Below, piece by piece: positions 26,080 to 34,415 of a stretch of 64,000 bases of DNA; positions within the stretch are counted from its first letter, which is position 1, and each line of letters opens with the position of its first letter. The notes under the pieces are model-generated. The model saw only the letters and a list, made by a program, of their open reading frames with translations. It searched no databases and was not told where the DNA came from. The position numbers and the translations under genes are program-made. Source of the stretch: Streptomyces sp. XY006 (GTDB lineage Bacteria; Actinomycetota; Actinomycetes; Streptomycetales; Streptomycetaceae); contig NZ_NOKT01000005.1 in NCBI RefSeq assembly GCF_002237655.1, forward strand, positions 224,241 to 288,240, in the 5' to 3' direction.

Positions 26080-27468
26080 GTGGCCGACCACCCCGTTGAC
26101 GAAAAACTCCCCGCGCTCAAGATGGCGACGACCGGCCTGCAGCACGTGGCCGCCATGTACGCCGGAGTCGTCGCCCCACCCCTGATCGTCGGCGCGGCCA
26201 TCGGCCTCTCCGCCACCGACCTGACCTTCCTCACCGGCGCCTGCCTGTTCACCGCGGGCCTCGCCACCTTCCTGCAGACCCTCGGCATCTGGAAGATCGG
26301 CGCCCGGCTGCCGTTCGTCAACGGCGTCACCTTCGCCGGTGTCGCCCCGATGACCGCGATCGTCGCCTCCACCGAGGACAAGTCCGACGCCCTGCCGATC
26401 ATCTTCGGCGCGGTCATCGTCGCCGGACTCCTGGGCTTCCTCGCCGCCCCCGTCTTCTGCAAGGCGATCCGCTTCTTCCCGCCGGTCGTCACCGGCTCCG
26501 TGATCACCCTCATCGGCACATCGCTGCTGCCCGTCGCCTTCGGCTGGGCACAGGGACCGAACCCGGCCGCCGACGACTTCGGCTCCGCGACGAACCTGGG
26601 CCTCGCGGGCGTGACCCTGCTGATCGTGCTGCTGCTGCGCCGGTTCACCCGGGGTTTCGTCAAGCAGATCGCCGTGCTGCTGGGCCTGGTCGCCGGCACC
26701 CTGATCGCGATCCCGTTCGGCGTCACGGACTTCGGCCCGGTCGCGGACGCGGACGTCGTCGGCTTCCCGACGCCGTTCCACTTCGGTGCCCCGCAGTTCC
26801 AGCTCGCCGCGATCCTGTCGATGTGCGTGGTGATGGTGGTGTCGATGACCGAGTCGACCGCCGACATGCTGGCCCTCGGTGAGATCGTCGACCGCCCGGC
26901 CGACGAGAAGACCATCGCCGCCGGCCTGCGCGCCGACACCCTCGGCTCGGCGATCAGCCCCCTGTTCAACGGCTTCATGTGCAGCGCCTTCGCACAGAAC
27001 ATCGGCCTGGTCGCGATGACGAGGATCCGCAGCCGGTACGTCGTCGCCGCGGGCGGCGGCTTCCTGGTGCTGATGGGCCTGTGCCCGATGGCCGCCTCGC
27101 TGATCGCCGTCGTACCGCGCCCGGTGCTCGGCGGGGCGGGCGTGGTGCTGTTCGGCTCGGTCGCGGCCAGCGGCATCCAGACCCTGGTCCGGGCGGGCCT
27201 GGACAAGGACAACAACGTCCTGATCGTCGCCGTCTCCCTGGCCGTTGGCATCATCCCCATCACGGCGCCGGAGTTCTACCACGCCTTCCCCGAGACGGCC
27301 CGGATCGTCCTGGACTCCGGCATCTCCACCGGCTGCGTGGCGGCGGTGCTGCTGAACCTGGTCTTCAACCACCTGGGCAGGAGCGGCCGGGACGCCCACG
27401 ACGTGACCCACCCGATGGAGGCGGGGGAGGAGCTCACGGGCGCGCCCAAGGCGGCGACCGCGTCCTGA
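26080..27468 (+). CDS. NCS2-family xanthine/urate permease
   Basis: A 462-residue membrane transporter with about 12-14 hydrophobic segments. The NAT/NCS2 hallmarks are clear: the QH motif in TGLQHVAAMYAGVVAPP near the N-terminus, and the signature QNIGLVAMTRIRSR in the second half. The family imports xanthine, urate or uracil with protons or sodium; purine-cluster position favours xanthine or urate. I chose GTG 26080, with GGAGGG 10 bases upstream, because the protein family begins just after it (VADHPVDEKLPALKMATTG); the upstream open frame is Pro/Arg-rich and unlike a transporter. Confidence 0.92.
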   Translation: MADHPVDEKLPALKMATTGLQHVAAMYAGVVAPPLIVGAAIGLSATDLTFLTGACLFTAGLATFLQTLGIWKIGARLPFVNGVTFAGVAPMTAIVASTEDKSDALPIIFGAVIVAGLLGFLAAPVFCKAIRFFPPVVTGSVITLIGTSLLPVAFGWAQGPNPAADDFGSATNLGLAGVTLLIVLLLRRFTRGFVKQIAVLLGLVAGTLIAIPFGVTDFGPVADADVVGFPTPFHFGAPQFQLAAILSMCVVMVVSMTESTADMLALGEIVDRPADEKTIAAGLRADTLGSAISPLFNGFMCSAFAQNIGLVAMTRIRSRYVVAAGGGFLVLMGLCPMAASLIAVVPRPVLGGAGVVLFGSVAASGIQTLVRAGLDKDNNVLIVAVSLAVGIIPITAPEFYHAFPETARIVLDSGISTGCVAAVLLNLVFNHLGRSGRDAHDVTHPMEAGEELTGAPKAATAS

Positions 27469-27497
27469 GCCCCCGGACTCCGCTCGGGCTTGCGGCC

Positions 27498-27530
27498 CCG
27501 GCCGGCCATCGGCCGCTCGGGGCCGGCCGG
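27498..27530. terminator. Bidirectional terminator between permease and thioesterase genes
   Basis: CCGGCCGGCC (27498-27507) pairs perfectly with GGCCGGCCGG (27521-27530). It is in the 68-bp gap between convergent genes. Confidence 0.75.
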
Positions 27531-27536
27531 TCCGCG

Positions 27537-27959
27537 TCAGAGCCCGAACAGGGCCGGGTCGGAGGCCAGCTTGCGGAAGACCTCGGCGGGGTCGGCGACC
27601 AGCTTGCGCTTCTCCAGGTCGAGGACCCCGCCGACCGCCGAGATCTCGGCGGCCACCGTGCCGTCGGTCTTCACCACGCTCTGCTCGATCCGGAAGGTCT
27701 TGCCGCCGCTCCAGAAGAAGGCGCAGGTCACCTCGGCCTCGTCGCCCGCGAGGAGCTCGCGCAGGTAGCGGATGGTCGTCTCCAGGGCGACCGGGCCGAC
27801 GCCGCTGCCGATGAGGGCGGACTGGCTGATCCCGGCCGCCCGCAGCAGCGACCAGCGGGCGTGCTCCGCGTAGTTCAGATAGACCGCCTGGTTGAGGTGG
27901 CCCTGCACGTCCGTCTCGTATCCGCGGACGGTCACAGGGACGGAAAACGGCTCGCTCAC
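27537..27959 (-). CDS. Hotdog-fold acyl-CoA thioesterase
   Basis: A 140-residue YbgC/4HBT-like thioesterase. The family block is YETDVQGHLNQAVYLNYAEHARW, split here as the Asp/His/Asn-containing DVQGHLNQ and YLNYAEHARW. It should hydrolyse an acyl-CoA in the cytoplasm; the substrate is unknown. I chose GTG 27959 (MSEPFSVPVTVRG) with GAAGGGA upstream; a longer frame to 28013 adds 18 Arg/Glu-rich residues. It is convergent with the permease gene, and I see no functional tie to purine breakdown. Confidence 0.85.
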   Translation of the reverse strand: MSEPFSVPVTVRGYETDVQGHLNQAVYLNYAEHARWSLLRAAGISQSALIGSGVGPVALETTIRYLRELLAGDEAEVTCAFFWSGGKTFRIEQSVVKTDGTVAAEISAVGGVLDLEKRKLVADPAEVFRKLASDPALFGL

Positions 27960-28038
27960 GGCTTTCCCTTCTCGCGCCGGACCCTCCGCACGAGAGTCCC
28001 GTGCACTGCTCAACGACCCCCCGATCCTGGCATGTTCA

Positions 28039-28674
28039 TCACGCCCGGCGGGGTGAAGCCAGCAGATACCGGGTTCCGGTGCGCGGCTCGCGGTGCTCGC
28101 TCACCTGCCAGCCTGCCCCTTCGAGCGTGGCCGCGCAGGTCCGCAGCGCCTCGCCGTCCGGCTGGTACACGGCGACGGCCTCCGGCTGCGGTGTCTCCCG
28201 CACCCGGTAGCCCTCGCCGTCCGGGCCGGCCGGGTGATGGCCGGCCGCCTCCAGCGCGAGCGCGGCGGCCGCCACCAGATGCGAGCGCTCCCACCCGCAC
28301 GGCCGGTCCGCCGCCGCGTCCGCATTGGTCATCCGGCGCAGCTCCAGCAGCCCCTGCCAGGCGCTGTGCACCTCGCGGCGCCGGGCGGGCCCGGGCGGCG
28401 GCGGATCCGGCTCGCCTCCCGTGCGGGCCGCGAACACGCCCGCCGGGGCGGCGCGCTCCCCGGACCCGGCGGGCTCGGGCTCCCGGGTGATGCCCTGGCG
28501 GATCCGGTGCCCCTCCGGCGTCAGGAAGTGCTCGTGCGGCGGACGGGGGTGGCGGAAGGCGAGCCCCCGCTTCACCAGCGCGGCCAGCTGCTCCTGCGTA
28601 CCCCGCAGGCGCCCGGTCACGGGGTCGGCGGCGTCGATGACACGCCGCTGCGCGGCGGTCGGCGGTCGGGTCAC
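28039..28674 (-). CDS. Conserved hypothetical protein
   Basis: A 211-residue basic protein I cannot name. The N-terminal part (VIDAADPVTGRLRGTQEQLAALVKRGLAFRHPRPPHEHFLTPEGHRIRQ, quoted in pieces: TQEQLAALVKRGLAF and HFLTPEGHRIRQ) looks like a winged-helix-like segment ending in a beta-wing. The central region is Pro/Gly-rich, and the C-terminal half is a mixed alpha/beta unit with AVAVYQPDGEALRTCAATLE and GTRYLLASPRRA. GTG 28674 follows GAGAGGA. It may be a DNA-binding or toxin-related protein, but I would not assert it. It lies between the thioesterase and alaA genes on the same strand. Confidence 0.6.
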   Translation of the reverse strand: MTRPPTAAQRRVIDAADPVTGRLRGTQEQLAALVKRGLAFRHPRPPHEHFLTPEGHRIRQGITREPEPAGSGERAAPAGVFAARTGGEPDPPPPGPARRREVHSAWQGLLELRRMTNADAAADRPCGWERSHLVAAAALALEAAGHHPAGPDGEGYRVRETPQPEAVAVYQPDGEALRTCAATLEGAGWQVSEHREPRTGTRYLLASPRRA

Positions 28675-28750
28675 GGCGTGCTCCTCTCCGGCCGGTCTCG
28701 GGCACTGGCCCACCTGTTCGAAGGCTACGGCCCGCCACTGACAACCGCGC

Positions 28751-29959
28751 CTACTGGCGGTAGCCGCCGAGGAACCGCCCGATCCGCCCGATCGCCGCCT
28801 CCAGGTCGTCGGCGTGGGGCAGCGTGAGGATGCGGAAGTGGTCGGGGGACGGCCAGTTGAAGCCGGTGCCCTGCACCACCTGGATCTTCTCCCGCAGCAG
28901 CAGGTCCAGGACGAACTTCTCGTCGTCGTGGATCCGGTGCACCTTGGGGTCGAGACGCGGGAAGGCGTACAGGGCGCCCTTCGGCTTCACGCAGGTCACG
29001 CCGGGGATCTCGTTGAGCTTCCGCCAGGCCGTGTCCCGCTGCTCCAGCAGCCGCCCGCCGGGCCCGGTCAGCTCGGTGATGGACTGCCGGCCGCCGAGCG
29101 CGGCCTGGATGGCGTACTGGGCGGGCGCGTTGGCGCACAGCCGCATGGAGGCCAGCATGGTCAGCCCCTCCAGGTAGTCCCGGGCGTGCTGTTTCGGGCC
29201 CGTGACCACCAGCCAGCCGGAGCGGAAGCCCGCCACGCGGTAGGTCTTGGACAGGCCGCAGAAGGTCAGGACGACCAGGTCGGGGGCGAGTGCGGCGGCC
29301 GAGTGGTGCACGGCGTCGTCGTAGAGGATCTGGTCGTAGATCTCGTCGGCGAGGACCATCAGGCCGTGGCGGCGGGCGAGGTCGAGGATGCCCTCGACGA
29401 TCTCCCTGGGGTAGACCGCGCCGGTGGGGTTGTTCGGGTTGATGATCACCACCGCCCTGGTGCGGTCGGTGATCTTCGCGGCCATGTCGTCGAGGTCGGG
29501 GTACCAGTCGGCCTGCTCGTCGCAGAGGTAGTGGACGGCCTTGCCGCCGGCGAGGGTCGTCACCGCCGTCCACAGGGGGAAGTCCGGCGCGGGGATCAGC
29601 ACTTCGTCGCCGTCCTCGACGAGGGCCTGCACGGCCATCGACACCAGCTCGGACACGCCGTTGCCGAGGAAGACGTCGTCGACGCCGACCTCCAGGCCCA
29701 GGGTCTGGTAGCGCTGGGCGACCGCGCGGCGGGCGGAGAGGATGCCGCGCGAGTCGGTGTAGCCGTGCGCCCGCGGCAGCATCCGGATCATGTCCTGGAG
29801 GATCTCCTCCGGCGCCTCGAACCCGAAGAGCGCGGGGTTGCCGGTGTTCAGGCGCAGCACGCTGTGGCCGGCCTCCTCCAGCGCGTTGGCGTGCTCGATC
29901 ACCGGGCCGCGGATCTCGTAACAGACCTCGCTGAGCTTGCTCGACTGCCGGAACTCCAT
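28751..29959 (-). CDS. alaA: Alanine/glutamate-pyruvate aminotransferase (fold type I PLP)
   Basis: A 402-residue class I/II aminotransferase. The start MEFRQSSKLSEVCYEIRGPV and the block LNTGNPALFGFEAPEEI match AlaA-type enzymes that move amino groups between alanine/pyruvate and glutamate. The PLP lysine is in FCGLSKTYRVAGFRSGW, and INPNNPTGAVYP and LADEIYDQILYDD are the usual PLP-contact motifs. It is divergent from an HxlR regulator, with paired inverted repeats between the two. That regulator may control it, although HxlR proteins most often autoregulate. Confidence 0.92.
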   Translation of the reverse strand: MEFRQSSKLSEVCYEIRGPVIEHANALEEAGHSVLRLNTGNPALFGFEAPEEILQDMIRMLPRAHGYTDSRGILSARRAVAQRYQTLGLEVGVDDVFLGNGVSELVSMAVQALVEDGDEVLIPAPDFPLWTAVTTLAGGKAVHYLCDEQADWYPDLDDMAAKITDRTRAVVIINPNNPTGAVYPREIVEGILDLARRHGLMVLADEIYDQILYDDAVHHSAAALAPDLVVLTFCGLSKTYRVAGFRSGWLVVTGPKQHARDYLEGLTMLASMRLCANAPAQYAIQAALGGRQSITELTGPGGRLLEQRDTAWRKLNEIPGVTCVKPKGALYAFPRLDPKVHRIHDDEKFVLDLLLREKIQVVQGTGFNWPSPDHFRILTLPHADDLEAAIGRIGRFLGGYRQ

Positions 29960-29988
29960 GCGCCGCTTCTCCTCTGCCGACTGTGTCG

Positions 29989-30024
29989 CTTGGTTTTACC
30001 AAGTGCGAGCTTGGAAAGTCCAAC
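29989..30024. promoter_or_regulatory. Twin inverted repeats between alaA and hxlR-type gene
   Basis: CTTGGTTTTACCAAG (29989-30003) and CTTGGAAAGTCCAAC (30010-30024) share CTTGG-N5-CCAA(G/C), with centres 21 bp apart. They lie in the 86-bp divergent gap, 22 bp before the regulator ATG and 30 bp before the alaA start. They are a likely operator for the adjacent regulator, repressing both genes. Confidence 0.65.
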
Positions 30025-30045
30025 AACTTGTCTAGACTGCGTCGC

Positions 30046-30672
30046 ATGCCACCTCGCCGAAGCTACGACCAGTACTGCTCCGCCGCCCGCGCGCTCGACG
30101 TCGTCGGCGACCGCTGGACCCTGCTGATCGTCCGGGAACTGCTCGCCGGTCCCCGCCGCTACACCGACCTGCACGCGGACCTGCCCGGCGTCAGCACGGA
30201 CGTACTCGCCTCGCGGCTGCGGGACATGGAACGCGACGGCCTCGCGACCCGGCGCCGGCTCCCGCCGCCCGGCGCGGCGAACGTCTACGAACTCACCGCC
30301 CGGGGGCGGGAGTTGCTGCCGGTGCTGCAGGCCCTGGGGGAGTGGGGGCAGGCCGAACTCGGCGAGCGCCGGCCGACGGACGCCGTACGGGCGCACTGGT
30401 TCGCGCTGCCCCTGCTGCGCCTGCTGGACGGGGAGGGACTGGTCGAAGTGCACCTGGAGGAAGGGCGGTTCCACCTGCACGTGGGTGCCGAGGAGGGCCC
30501 GGTGTACGGCGACGGACCCGCCCCCACGGAGCCGGACGCCCTGCTGGTCCTGGACACCGCCACGTGCACCGCGCTCGGCCGCGGGGAGCTGGACCTGGTG
30601 CGGGCGGTCCGGGAGGGCCGGGTCGAGGTGACCGGCGAGGGCGCCCTGGCGAAGACCCTGCGCGAGGCATAG
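30046..30672 (+). CDS. HxlR-family winged-helix regulator with C-terminal sterol-carrier-like domain
   Basis: A 208-residue regulator. Residues about 1-95 are the HxlR winged helix: YDQYCSAARALDVVGDRW and TDVLASRLRDMERDGL are the family blocks, with a conserved Cys near position 10 that could sense redox or thiol-reactive compounds. Residues about 110-208 form an extra domain resembling SCP2-like extensions seen in some actinobacterial members (LLVLDTATCTALGRGELDL). ATG 30046 begins the family N-terminus; the upstream open frame is untranslated leader containing the operators. A classical terminator follows two bases after the stop. Confidence 0.85.
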   Translation: MPPRRSYDQYCSAARALDVVGDRWTLLIVRELLAGPRRYTDLHADLPGVSTDVLASRLRDMERDGLATRRRLPPPGAANVYELTARGRELLPVLQALGEWGQAELGERRPTDAVRAHWFALPLLRLLDGEGLVEVHLEEGRFHLHVGAEEGPVYGDGPAPTEPDALLVLDTATCTALGRGELDLVRAVREGRVEVTGEGALAKTLREA

Positions 30673-30673
30673 A

Positions 30674-30698
30674 GAAGGCCCGCACGGAGCGGGCCTTC
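30674..30698. terminator. Terminator after HxlR-type gene (bidirectional)
   Basis: GAAGGCCCGC (30674-30683) pairs perfectly with GCGGGCCTTC (30689-30698) around a 5-nt loop, between convergent genes. Confidence 0.9.
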
Positions 30699-30720
30699 CC
30701 CAAGGGCGTCGGGCGCCGGG

Positions 30721-31512
30721 TCAGGCGCCCGGCGGAACACGGGCCGGGCGGCCCGCGCCGCGGGTCAGCGCGTATCCGGCGATCCCCGCCAGCGCGGCCA
30801 GTGCGCCGCCCAGGGCGGTCCACACCCACCGGTCCGACCACCAGCCGGACGTCCAGCCGTCCTCGGGTTCGAGTCCGGCCAGCACCGCCGCGTCCTCACG
30901 ATCCTCCTCGGGACGCGTCGCGATCCCCGGCACCAGCGGCTCGGCCAGGGAGCCGTCCACCGCTGCCGCGCCGCCGACGTCCACGGACTCCACCCGGACC
31001 CGGGTGTCCACCGGGAGGCCGAGGTCGGAGGTGGCGACGCCGGTGGCCGTCAGCCGGATGTAGTACGTGCCGGGCAGCGGGTCGTTCGCCCACGGCTCCG
31101 ACCAGGCACGGACCGTGCGCAGCGCGCAGGCCAGCTCCACCGAGGCCGCGTCCGCCGCCGCGGTGCGCGTCTGGGCCCCGTACCGGCAGGCCTGGCGGCG
31201 GCGCAGACCGTCGTAGACGTCGACCTGCCAGGTCTGCGAGGCGTGGGTGTCCGGCAGCTTCACCGTGGCCCGGACCGTGGGGCGCTGCCCGGTGTCCACG
31301 GGGACCGACCAGTACAGGTAGTCGCCGGTGGAGCCGCCGGCCGTGGCCTCCTGCCCCGGCTCGATCTCCGTCGCGGTACGGAACGAGGTGCCCGCCCGCG
31401 TGGGGCCCGACGAGCCGTCCTGCGACGGAGAGGGTGAGGCGTCGGCGGCGGCCGGAGCGGCCGCCAGGCCCAGGGTCAGCAACGCGGCGCTCACCGCGCG
31501 TACCACTCGCAT
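30721..31512 (-). CDS. Secreted/membrane-anchored partner of VWA protein, unknown function
   Basis: A 263-residue protein with an N-terminal signal peptide (MRVVRAVSAALLTLGLAAAP, cleavage near AAADAS) and a C-terminal transmembrane helix (VWTALGGALAALAGIAGYAL) followed by a short basic tail. It therefore has a large extracellular domain (about 25-235) of beta-rich character, with ATEIEPGQEATAGGSTGDYLYWSVPVDTGQ-like pieces (EIEPGQEA, YLYWSVPVD) that also appear in the partner protein's second half. Its ATG shares one base with the TGA of the VWA gene, so the two are co-translated. The pair probably forms a cell-envelope complex; its role is unknown. Confidence 0.7.
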   Translation of the reverse strand: MRVVRAVSAALLTLGLAAAPAAADASPSPSQDGSSGPTRAGTSFRTATEIEPGQEATAGGSTGDYLYWSVPVDTGQRPTVRATVKLPDTHASQTWQVDVYDGLRRRQACRYGAQTRTAAADAASVELACALRTVRAWSEPWANDPLPGTYYIRLTATGVATSDLGLPVDTRVRVESVDVGGAAAVDGSLAEPLVPGIATRPEEDREDAAVLAGLEPEDGWTSGWWSDRWVWTALGGALAALAGIAGYALTRGAGRPARVPPGA

Positions 31513-32777
31513 CAGTTGGTCCTCCAGACGGCGACCCGCCAGCGCGACAGCCAGCCCCAGACGAGACCGGCCAGGAAACCGGTGAGAATCAGCACACCCA
31601 GCAGCCACCAGCCGCGGCCCAGGCCGAAGGCGGCCACGTCGGCCGCCTCGCCGGGCCCGTCCACGACGTCGACGGTCAGCTCCAGCGGCAGGCCGGGCGT
31701 GGTCCGCACACCGGAGGCCGCCGAGAAGGAGTGCGCGACGGCCAGGCAGACCGCCTCGGCGGGAGCGTCCTCCTCGTCGCTGCCGGCCTTGGGGTGGCGC
31801 AGGCCCGTCGAGATCACGTCCGTCCGGCCGGTGCCCGCCGCCTCGCCGCGTACGATCTCGCGGCCCTTGACGGTGACGGCCCGCAGCAGCACGCCGTAGC
31901 CGGGGTTCACGGCCCGGTCGGCCGCCACGCTCACCGAGGCGCGCAGCTCCTTGCCCGGCGGGACGTCCACCCGGTACCAGCGCTGCTGTCCGAACCCCAC
32001 GCGGTCCGTGTACAGGCCCGACTTCAGCGCCGGTGCCCCGGCGCACCGGTCCGCGCCCTCGGCCGGCACCGGCGTCACCACCGGGTCGGCCGCCCGGTCC
32101 ACCAACTCGTTCACCCGGTCGGTGAGTTCGTCCTGGTGCTCCACCGAGGTGTAGGTGCCGCCGGTGGCCTCGGCAATGCAGCTCAGCTGCCGGCTCAGCT
32201 TCGCGGTCGGCACCAGCCCGAGCGTGTCGATGGTCAGGCCGATACCCTTGGCGGCGATCTCGCGGGCGACCTCGCACGGGTCGAGCGGGGCGCAGGTGTC
32301 CTCGCCGTCGCTGATCAGCACGATGCGCTTGGAGCCGGCACCGCCGTCCAGGTCGTCGGCCGCCTTCAGCAGGGCCGGCCCGATCGGCGTCCAGCCGGTC
32401 GGGGTGAGGGTGGCGACGGCCGTCTTCGCCTCGGTGCGGTCGAGCGGCCCGACCGGGTAGAGCTGCGCGGTGTCCTTGCAGCCGGTCCTGCGGTCGTCGC
32501 CGGGGTAGTTCGCGCCGAGGGTGCGGATGCCCAGCTCGACCTCCTCGGGCGTCGCGTCCAGCACCTCGTTGAACGCCTGTTTCGCGGCGGCCATCCGCGA
32601 CTGTCCGTCGATGTCCCGGGCCCGCATCGAGCCGCTCACATCGAGGACGAGGTCGACCTTGGGGGCGTCCCGGCCCGTGGGTTCACCGGCGGCCGCCCCG
32701 GCCGGGACGGCGATCCCGGCGGTCAGGGCGGCGAGCAGGGCACAGGCGCCCGCCGCCAGCCGTGTACGTGTGATCAT
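31512..32777 (-). CDS. Membrane-anchored von Willebrand factor A domain protein
   Basis: A 421-residue protein with a signal peptide (about 1-30), a VWA domain (about 38-225) with an intact MIDAS motif (DLVLDVSGSM, plus TPIGPALLKA and VLISDGEDTC), a beta-rich middle domain (about 240-375), and a C-terminal transmembrane helix (WWLLGVLILTGFLAGLVWG). Several cysteines suggest disulfides outside the cell. VWA domains bind protein partners through a metal ion, so this probably docks another envelope protein, perhaps the coupled gene product. No AAA+ ATPase partner is nearby, which argues against a MoxR-VWA chaperone pair. Confidence 0.8.
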   Translation of the reverse strand: MITRTRLAAGACALLAALTAGIAVPAGAAAGEPTGRDAPKVDLVLDVSGSMRARDIDGQSRMAAAKQAFNEVLDATPEEVELGIRTLGANYPGDDRRTGCKDTAQLYPVGPLDRTEAKTAVATLTPTGWTPIGPALLKAADDLDGGAGSKRIVLISDGEDTCAPLDPCEVAREIAAKGIGLTIDTLGLVPTAKLSRQLSCIAEATGGTYTSVEHQDELTDRVNELVDRAADPVVTPVPAEGADRCAGAPALKSGLYTDRVGFGQQRWYRVDVPPGKELRASVSVAADRAVNPGYGVLLRAVTVKGREIVRGEAAGTGRTDVISTGLRHPKAGSDEEDAPAEAVCLAVAHSFSAASGVRTTPGLPLELTVDVVDGPGEAADVAAFGLGRGWWLLGVLILTGFLAGLVWGWLSRWRVAVWRTN

Positions 32778-32821
32778 CGGCGGATCCTATTGATCACTCG
32801 TGCCGTCCTCCAAAACGGCGT

Positions 32822-34315
32822 TCAGCGCAGCGGATTGGGCAACTGCGCCCACTGGTCCCCGGGCGTCCGCGGCGAGAGCCGCATCAGCGTCAGCGCCTTG
32901 GCGGGCACGGGCTCCGCCCGCAGGGCCGCGAGGTCCGCGGTGTCCGGGAGGTCCCCGGCGGCCGTCCGCAGCGCCGCAGCGAGCGCCTCGCCCGACCCGG
33001 CCGTCCCGGCCAGCGCGCCCGCCACCAGGGAGCCGAACAGCTTGCGGCGCAGGACGCGTTCGTCGTCCGTGACCATGCGGGCCGGCAGGTCCGGCACCGC
33101 GATGCCGTGCCGCGCCAGGCGCGCCGGGCTGACCCGGATGTCGGCCAGGTCGCGGTAGACCAGCCGCAGCGGCTCGCCCGCCGCCGAGAGGACGACCAGC
33201 AGGTTCTGGCCGTGCGCCTCCAGGGCCACCCCCAGCTCCAGCAGCCGCAGGCCGGCCGTGAGGGCGAGCCGGGCGAAACCGGCCAGCCAGGCGGGGGACC
33301 GGGGCAGGTCGGTGGTGGCGAGGGCCGCGACCGGCAGCACCCGCTCGCCGCCGCCCGCGTACGTCCGCGGCGACTCCCGCAGCACGGCCGCGAAGTCGGA
33401 GGAGCCGGCCGCGGCCGCGCCCAGGGTGCGGGTGACGTGCAGCAGCCCGTCCGTGCGCGCGGCCGGGACCTCGGCGAAGTCCGACAGCAGCGCGGAGGCG
33501 GCCACCGAGGGCAGCGAGATGTCCCGCACCGAGGACGTCAGCCGGGCGCTCAGCGAGGTCTTCACATGCGGCCCGCCGGGCAGGGCGAGCGTCCGCAGGG
33601 ACATCAGCGGATGCCCGGGCCGGTGTTCCTCGCACACCCGCTTCAGCACATGCGCCGCCTGCCAGGGGTGCACCGGCAGCACCAGATGCCCGCCGTCCCG
33701 CAGTTCGTCCGGCCACCCGCCGGTGACCAGGCACTCCGCCGCCGGCACCGGCACCAGCCCCAGCCGCACCACCGGCCGGTGCTCGGGCCCGTAGGCGAGC
33801 TGCTCGGCGACCGAGAAACCGGGCCGGGAGCGGCAGGCCGGGTGGAACGGGTGCCCGTCGACGATGCGCTGCTCCCACTCCCAGTCCCGCTCCGGCCACG
33901 CCTCCCGGCCGTCCTCCTGCCCCGCCCGCGACAGCGCCAAGGAGGCGACGCTGTGCCCGAGTTCGGCGGCGAAGGAGGCGGAGTGCGGCACCCCGAGCCC
34001 GGTCACCAGCCGCGCCGGATCGTCGTACTCGGTCCCGTCGAGCCGTACGGCGGTGACGTACGCCCCGGTCGCGTACGGGTCCGGCAGCGGACCGTGCAGC
34101 CGGCGGCCGTCGGCGAGGAACAGCGTCAGCCCGTCCCGGCCCCGCTCACCGCCCCGCACCCAGGGCAGTGGATCATGGGTCAGGCCGCGCCACAGGCGGG
34201 ACAGCACGGCCGCCCGGGCGCCGGGCAGTTCGGCCTCGTACCGCGGCAGCAGCCCGGGCCGCACGACGGACAGCTCGTCGGCGACCTCGGTCTCGGCGCT
34301 GGGGGGACGGTGCAC
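32822..34315 (-). CDS. IucA/IucC-family NIS siderophore synthetase A
   Basis: A 497-residue NRPS-independent siderophore synthetase, which uses ATP to join a carboxylate (usually citrate or its half-amide) to an amine or alcohol. Conserved active-site blocks are present: VHPWQAAHVLKR, HVKTSLSARLTSSVRDI, LEAHGQNLLVV and LVYRDLADIRVSP. The length is shorter than typical 580-620-residue members, mostly at the N-terminus. GTG 34315 follows GAGGAG. It is divergent from a second synthetase 100 bp away; I see no iron box in that 100 bp. No precursor-making enzymes (hydroxylase, decarboxylase, acyltransferase) are in the neighbourhood, so substrates must come from elsewhere. Confidence 0.88.
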   Translation of the reverse strand: MHRPPSAETEVADELSVVRPGLLPRYEAELPGARAAVLSRLWRGLTHDPLPWVRGGERGRDGLTLFLADGRRLHGPLPDPYATGAYVTAVRLDGTEYDDPARLVTGLGVPHSASFAAELGHSVASLALSRAGQEDGREAWPERDWEWEQRIVDGHPFHPACRSRPGFSVAEQLAYGPEHRPVVRLGLVPVPAAECLVTGGWPDELRDGGHLVLPVHPWQAAHVLKRVCEEHRPGHPLMSLRTLALPGGPHVKTSLSARLTSSVRDISLPSVAASALLSDFAEVPAARTDGLLHVTRTLGAAAAGSSDFAAVLRESPRTYAGGGERVLPVAALATTDLPRSPAWLAGFARLALTAGLRLLELGVALEAHGQNLLVVLSAAGEPLRLVYRDLADIRVSPARLARHGIAVPDLPARMVTDDERVLRRKLFGSLVAGALAGTAGSGEALAAALRTAAGDLPDTADLAALRAEPVPAKALTLMRLSPRTPGDQWAQLPNPLR

Positions 34316-34415
34316 GGGCGGACTCCTCGGGTACGAATAGGGCGTCACAGCGGAATGGCGACGACCGACATACTGATCATCTCCGCCCGGAACGCTGGAA
34401 GGACCGTAGGGACGA

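Noticed and set aside
31512..32777. MoxR-VWA chaperone or type VII secretion component
   Set aside because: No AAA+ ATPase, EccC or WXG100 gene is near, and the protein is extracellular and C-terminally anchored.
34316..34415. DmdR iron box between the two NIS synthetases
   Set aside because: I looked for TTAGGTTAGG-like symmetry in both orientations and found none.
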